A stretch of DNA of 64,000 bases, from positions 62,864,001 to 62,928,000 of the forward strand of contig CATIUR010000006.1 of NCBI GenBank assembly GCA_949592205.1, in the 5' to 3' direction. Below the pieces are notes generated by a model that saw only the letters and a program-made list of their open reading frames with translations, did not search any database and was not told where the DNA came from. Below, one piece after another: positions 59,132 to 64,000 of this stretch. The stretch comes from Helichrysum umbraculigerum (Eukaryota > Streptophyta > Magnoliopsida > Asterales > Asteraceae). Positions within the stretch are counted from its first letter, which is position 1, and the number at the start of each line of letters is the position of its first letter. The position numbers and the translations under genes were made by a program.

Positions 59132-60046
59132 ATGGTTTCAAATATAGCAATCTTTGCCTCATTTCTCATAATCATTTCAACCCTAACCAACCCATCATCC
59201 GCCACTATCCCTCGGCGTCTCGCGGTTGTTCAAACACCGGCAACCGTCCTTACTTACCACAAAGGATCTGTACTCCATGGCAACATCACGGTCAACCTCT
59301 TATGGTACGGCAAGTTTACACCATCTCAGAAATTGGCGATCATTGACTTTTTAAACTCCCTTAACAACCACGTCCCACCTACACCTTCTGTAGCTTCATG
59401 GTGGCAGACCACTAGCAGCTACAAAGGCGGGCTTAGAAGTATTCATGTTGGAAAACAAGTTTCAGACGAGAAGTACTCTCTTGGAAAATCTCTCAAAAAT
59501 TCCGATCTTATTTCTTTAGCTTCAAAAAGTAAAGGCCCAAGTGTGATTAGCGTGGTACTCACATCAGCTGATGTCAACGTGGCGGGATTTTGTATGAACC
59601 GGTGTGGGGTCCACGGGTCCACCAGGGTGAATAAAGGACATAACTTTGCTTACGCGTGGGTGGGTAACTCGGGAACTCAATGTCCGGGTCAATGCGCTTG
59701 GCCGTTCGCTCAACAAATGTTTGGCCCACAAACACCACCATTGGTAGCACCCAATGGTGACGTTGGTGTGGCCGGGATGATAATCAACTTGGCTACGGTT
59801 CTAGCAGGGACCGTGACAAACCCGTATGACACAGGGTATTTTCAGGGTCCGGCTAGTGCTCCATTGGAGGCAGTAACTGCTTGTACTGGTATATTTGGGT
59901 CGGGTGCTTTTCCCGGGTACCCGGGAACCGTCTTGACGGATAAGAAAACAAAAGTGAGCTACAATGCGCTTGGCGTGAACCAGCGTAAGTTTTTGTTGCC
60001 GGCTATGTGGGACCCCAAGACTTCAACTTGCAAGACACTCGTGTGA
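59132..60046 (+). CDS. EXORDIUM-like (PHI-1 family) secreted protein 2
   Basis: Single exon, 304 residues. A signal peptide spans about residues 1-24 (ending NPSSA), then TIPRRL. The PHI-1 domain has YHKGSVLHGNITVNLLWYG, SVASWWQTTSSY, HVGKQVSDEKYSLGKSL, GFCMNRCGVHG, QCPGQCAWPF, GDVGVAGMIINLATVLAGT and ACTGIFGSGAFPGYPGTVL. Compared with gene 1 it has a few extra residues after the first Cys motif (STRVNKGHNF) and no Gln-rich loop. The two are clear paralogues but well diverged, so the tandem duplication is not recent. Regulation is probably separate, since each has its own TATA box. Confidence 0.94.
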   Translation: MVSNIAIFASFLIIISTLTNPSSATIPRRLAVVQTPATVLTYHKGSVLHGNITVNLLWYGKFTPSQKLAIIDFLNSLNNHVPPTPSVASWWQTTSSYKGGLRSIHVGKQVSDEKYSLGKSLKNSDLISLASKSKGPSVISVVLTSADVNVAGFCMNRCGVHGSTRVNKGHNFAYAWVGNSGTQCPGQCAWPFAQQMFGPQTPPLVAPNGDVGVAGMIINLATVLAGTVTNPYDTGYFQGPASAPLEAVTACTGIFGSGAFPGYPGTVLTDKKTKVSYNALGVNQRKFLLPAMWDPKTSTCKTLV

Positions 60047-60049
60047 TCA

Positions 60050-61540
60050 AAGATGTGGATATATATGAGATGACGTGTCATGATACATGACCTGTCAGAC
60101 GAATACGTTTACTGGATATACATTAAAAAATTGTATTTTTTCCTCCAACAATTCATTAAACAAATACATACGGAGTACTTACGATTTCTGTTTATTTATT
60201 CAATTATTATATTATATATATACATACATGTATACATGATATAATACTGTCATAGAATTTAATAAAAGTGTAAAAACTGGTTAGTATATCATATCATCAA
60301 TCATCAATAATATTTTAAAAGAGCAAGTGTGTTTCTTGGCTAAAGCATAGTTGAAATTACTTTTGTAAGGATTTTTAAACATCCAACTTAAGGTTGATAA
60401 ATAATTGATTTCCTAGCTTGATGCAATCTAACAGAGCATGACTAACATGTAAAGGTGGCAAAACGGGCGGGTCGGGCGGGTACGGGCTACGGGTAAAAAT
60501 GGACTCGGGTTCAAACGGGCTCGGGTAAAAACGGGCTCGGGTAAAAACGGGCTCGGGTTCAAACGGGCTCGGGTCTCAACGGGCTCGGGTCAAAACGGTA
60601 AATAATAATAAAATATATAAGATTATAAGATATTAGATACATATAATAATAATAATAACAATATTCTTAAATTTTAATCGGTCTAAACTCTAAAGCAAAC
60701 ATTATTTTTTGGGTACATGTACCTTGATGTACAACTTATCGAAGCATTAAAAGTCTATCTTTTAAGTGTTTTTCTTCTTCTCGAAGCCACTAGATTATAC
60801 TCCGTATATATAATAACAACAAACTTATGAAGTATTTAATTTTCTTTCTTCACTAAATAAGATACACCGCTAATTGAAATCATGTAGATACCCAACCGAC
60901 TCCAAAAGCACCGACTCCAAAAGCAACACCGCAGCACATTTCTCGGTTTCATTCAAACGCTCCTTTTATTTTGCGTTAATTTTAATTACAGATGCATCCA
61001 TATGTATACATATGTGTAGGTATAGATTCTCTGTTTGACTGAAATTTTTAACAAATTAACGAGATTATGACGAATCAGTTTGAGAATTTAATTAAAACGA
61101 TTCAATCGAAAGGTCGCATTGAAACGGAAGAAAGACGTCATTTTTCTTATGGAGTCCATTGGACCCGTTACATTCTTTTCCTCCACCCATTTAGACCCAA
61201 TGTCTCTCCTTAGTCCGCCCAAACTAGTCCATTTAAAATATAGCTGAAGTCCAAAATCACCCATTACTCCTCTCATTAAAACCCAGAATAGCCCATTATA
61301 GCTCTTATGTTAGTAACATGCCACAATCACCAAACCAAAGATATGATGACGGAATTAACATATATAGAACTCCTAAATACTTGAATTAAGCTGTGAAATA
61401 TGTAACTTAAAATTAACATCAAGTAGTTCTACTATGGGTGTGCAAAAATCTGTCAAAACTACAAAACCGGACTGATAAGTATATAAACTTATAAAACTGA
61501 AAATACCAAAGCAATTTAGGCCCTTTTTTTCCTGATGGTC
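60050..61540. other. Intergenic with a CGGGCTCGGGT tandem repeat
   Basis: No gene seen. At 60455-60597 a hAT-like start (GGTGGCAAAACGGGCGGGT) leads into about seven copies of a 17-18-bp unit AAAACGGGCTCGGGTA/T. The remainder is AT-rich up to the 3' end of the SerRS gene. Confidence 0.6.
60463..60597. repeat. AACGGGCTCGGGT tandem repeat
   Basis: Roughly seven units of 17-18 bp, each containing ACGGGCTCGGGT, with small changes between units (TTCAA, AAAAA, TCTCA). It is the left part of a probable hAT MITE; the right end was not found. Confidence 0.85.
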
Positions 61541-63932
61541 TTAATTTGATTTAGGAGTTATGACCTGAATCCCGCCCATGAAAGGCCTTAATGGTTCTGG
61601 GATAACTACAGATCCATCTTCCTGCTGGTTATTTTCAAGCAAACACACAATCATGCGAGGAACTGCACATGCAGTCGCATTTAGCGTATGCACATATTCT
61701 GGTGGGCTTAGATTACGTCCTTTACCTTTCTTTGTATTTGCAGGATTTGTTGCATTTTCTGGACGATATCTTATACCCAATCTTCGGCTCTGGTAGTCTG
61801 TACAATTAGACGCACTTGATATCTGCGACATATACATTTAGTTACAAATACAGTGGTTCAGAATCACATTACTAGGTTATAGACTTTGAACGAATGGAAG
61901 GAAATGAAAAATGAAATCAATTACAAATGATCAATTATATAAAGTGTACCTCGCCATATCGTCCTAATCCTGGCATCCAGGCTTCAACATCATATTTGCG
62001 GTAAGCAGGTGCACCTAAATCCCCAGTTGCCATATCCAAAGTTCTGTCATAAAACTCAAATTTTATCATTAACTAAGATTCATAAATCCCTTGTTAAACT
62101 GATGATATATTAAAGCATCAGATATGATAAGGAAGTGAAAACCCTACTTGAAATGAAGACCTAATTTTGAAAAGAGTTCCTCTTCAATCTCGATTAGCTC
62201 TTGGTGGTATGCATTACTTTCTTCGGGTCTGCATAGTATGAACATCTCCACTTTGCTAAACTGGTGCACTCGATATAGTCCCCTACTCCAAAACAAAAGA
62301 AAAACATTGGTGAACCAAACCCTAGAAGTGGTAACATGAGTAGGTCAGGCATGTTGGTTAATGGGTCAAAATGCATTCAGGTTGGGACAGATCCGTTGTA
62401 GTGTGCGTAAATACAGCCAGGTCAGGTTGGATTGACCTGAAACTACTTCTTCGTCCACATTCTTGGACAAACAAGAATTAAATATAAGTAATGTGTCAAT
62501 TAGGGATTACAAAGACTAGAGTATATTATTCAAATCGTCCCTGTGGTTTCAGAAATTATCCATGGGTCGTCCCTATCATATAAAAATGATGGGGATAGTG
62601 CAATTTTTTGAAAGTTTGTTCACTGGCAATCCAAAAAACTAACATTGAAAGATTTCACCTCGAACTTCGTGTTCATATCATGTGGTGAGGGTTATTGGTG
62701 GAAGTTAACACCAGTTAGTTTTTCAAACTGACGGTGAAAAAACTTTCAATAATTGGACTATCCCCATAACTTTGAAGGAGAGGGACGACCCATGGATTGT
62801 TAGTGAAACCAAAGGGAAGTTAGATTATTTACTCCAACAAGGCAACAACTACAATATTATAGCAATGACATACATTGTCATAAAAAATGGTTTAGGAGGT
62901 CGTACACACTAGACTATATGAGACTTTCAGCCCATTTCCCTATTCATTTTTGGTAATTGACCCATTTAAGACAAAAACAAAAGTATAAACCACAACACCG
63001 GTTGACCCAAGTAAATGGGTTGAACTCGTCACCTAAAATAGTAGTACTGAAGCTTATAACCTGAAGTGTGTTGATGTCAACCAAACAAAAAGCAGGTGTA
63101 CAAAATAGCAAGTGACACCTTCGTGAATACTCAACTGAATCTTATACTCAAAATGCGTTAAAATCAACCTAATACAAAAAGATAAAAGAAGAGTTTGTGG
63201 ATAGAATGTGCTACAGAAATCAAATAGTCTATCCACCCCCATGAAATTACTCAGTTTGACCATACACATAGTTGAACTTTTTCAGTTTATGGGAAAGATT
63301 AAAGAAATGTATGCAAACGGTCTATCACAAAGGTTAAAAAGGTTATCTAATTCAAGGATGAGTTACAGTATACGCTATACTAAGTAATAGAGACACTCCA
63401 ACGACCAATACCTTGTAGCAGCTCCAGCTGCACCAGCTTCTGTACGAAAGCAATGTGAAAATGCAGCATACTTCAAAGGTAACGATGAGTCAGCTAGGAT
63501 AGAGTCCATGTGTATTCCGCCAACAGGGATCTCTGCTGTCCCTATAAGACATTGATCACTGCCCTCTATAGAGTAAACCTGAGTGTTATCTCCACGAGGT
63601 TGGAAGCCACATTTTTCAACCACTAAAGATCTAGCAATTTCTGGGGTTGTAAGAGGAGTGAAACCCCTTTTCATTACTTCTGATAGGGTCCAGTTTATAA
63701 GTGCCATCTCTAGCAGAACCGCTTCATTTTTTAGATAATAAAACTTCGACCCACTAACCTGAACAAAAAAATGCAAGCTGACCAAAAACATACTTTCATA
63801 GAAAGCTGAGTACTAACTTTTATCAGTTAGAATTAATACCTCAGCAGCGGCATCAAAATCAAACAGATCTAGTTCTTTACCCAGTTGTACATGATCCTTT
63901 ATTGGAAACGTAAACTCACGGGGGGCACCAAC
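61541..63932 (-). CDS. Seryl-tRNA synthetase, organellar type, C-terminal part (5' end outside window)
   Basis: Five exons are visible: 63932-63840, 63758-63412, 62282-62148, 62043-61950 and 61822-61541. All are GT-AG with matching phases, ending in a TAA stop. They encode about 317 residues: the end of the N-terminal arm (HVQLGKELDLFDFDAAAEVSG) and the class II catalytic core. Motif 2 is CFRTEAGAAGAATRGLYRVH followed by QFSKVEMF, and motif 3 is AVPRMIVCLLEN with EPLRPFMGG. TAEIPVGGIHM is the serine-pocket TxE loop. The enzyme charges tRNA-Ser with serine. The bacterial-like sequence fits the dual-targeted chloroplast/mitochondrial plant enzyme rather than the cytosolic one, but the transit peptide is not in the window. 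The 1.1-kb intron between the exons at 63412 and 62282 holds a MITE. Confidence 0.93.
62518..62838. mobile_element. MITE in the SerRS intron
   Basis: Left end AGTATATTATTCAAATCGTC with CATGGGTCGTCCCTAT, and right end AGGGACGACCCATGGATTG with AGATTATTTACTCC, are inverse over about 50 bp. The centre is unrelated AT-rich DNA. Target duplication unclear. Confidence 0.7.
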
Positions 63933-64000
63933 CTACGTAATCATGTGATAATAAAGAATCCAATAATACAGATGGGATCAATTGTGGGAAAAAAGATAAA

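Overview
The window is nuclear DNA of a flowering plant: AT-rich, with intron-containing genes, plant-specific families (RLCK-VII kinase, WIP zinc finger, EXORDIUM/PHI-1) and dense nested transposons. Family content suggests a eudicot. An Asterales/Asteraceae origin is my impression from the style of the repeats and is not proven by the sequence.

Layout. 1-5.7 kb (minus strand) is a three-level retrotransposon nest: a Copia-like LTR sits in the reverse transcriptase of a decayed Ty3/Gypsy element, which itself interrupts a Copia gag. At 7.87-8.39 kb is a small two-exon membrane-protein gene. 8.5-13.5 kb holds repeats and decayed fragments. 13.9-17.0 kb (minus) is a five-exon RLCK-VII gene encoding a probable pseudokinase with a long acidic and basic tail. 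18.1-24.8 kb is a fold-back element hit by a MITE and by a solo LTR, which itself holds a second solo LTR. 28.55-35.24 kb is a six-exon RRM gene of the ARP1/RBM24 type, whose last intron carries a MITE, a LINE 3' end and a tRNA-type SINE. 37.7-38.8 kb is a two-exon WIP zinc-finger gene. 39-53.5 kb is transposon-rich: hAT MITEs, one of them carrying a 3.3-kb solo LTR, Stowaway MITEs, a SINE and microsatellites. 54.5-55.4 and 59.1-60.0 kb are two intronless EXORDIUM-like genes in direct tandem, each with its own TATA box. 61.5-63.9 kb (minus) is the 3' part of an organellar-type seryl-tRNA synthetase gene that continues beyond the window.

The genes do not form one pathway. The most unusual pattern is in the retrotransposons. 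At least four unrelated-looking LTRs carry clusters of short palindromes. Their arms are conserved while their spacers vary; the motifs differ between families, but the layout recurs (paired at 20-bp spacing, or arrayed at about 33/47 or 74 bp). In the LTR at 45459-48791, thirteen palindromes fall into two classes in which both arms change together. This looks like selection for dyad symmetry and is my main candidate for an undescribed system.

Gene models were built by reading splice sites and keeping frame across exons; no alignment or database search was run.
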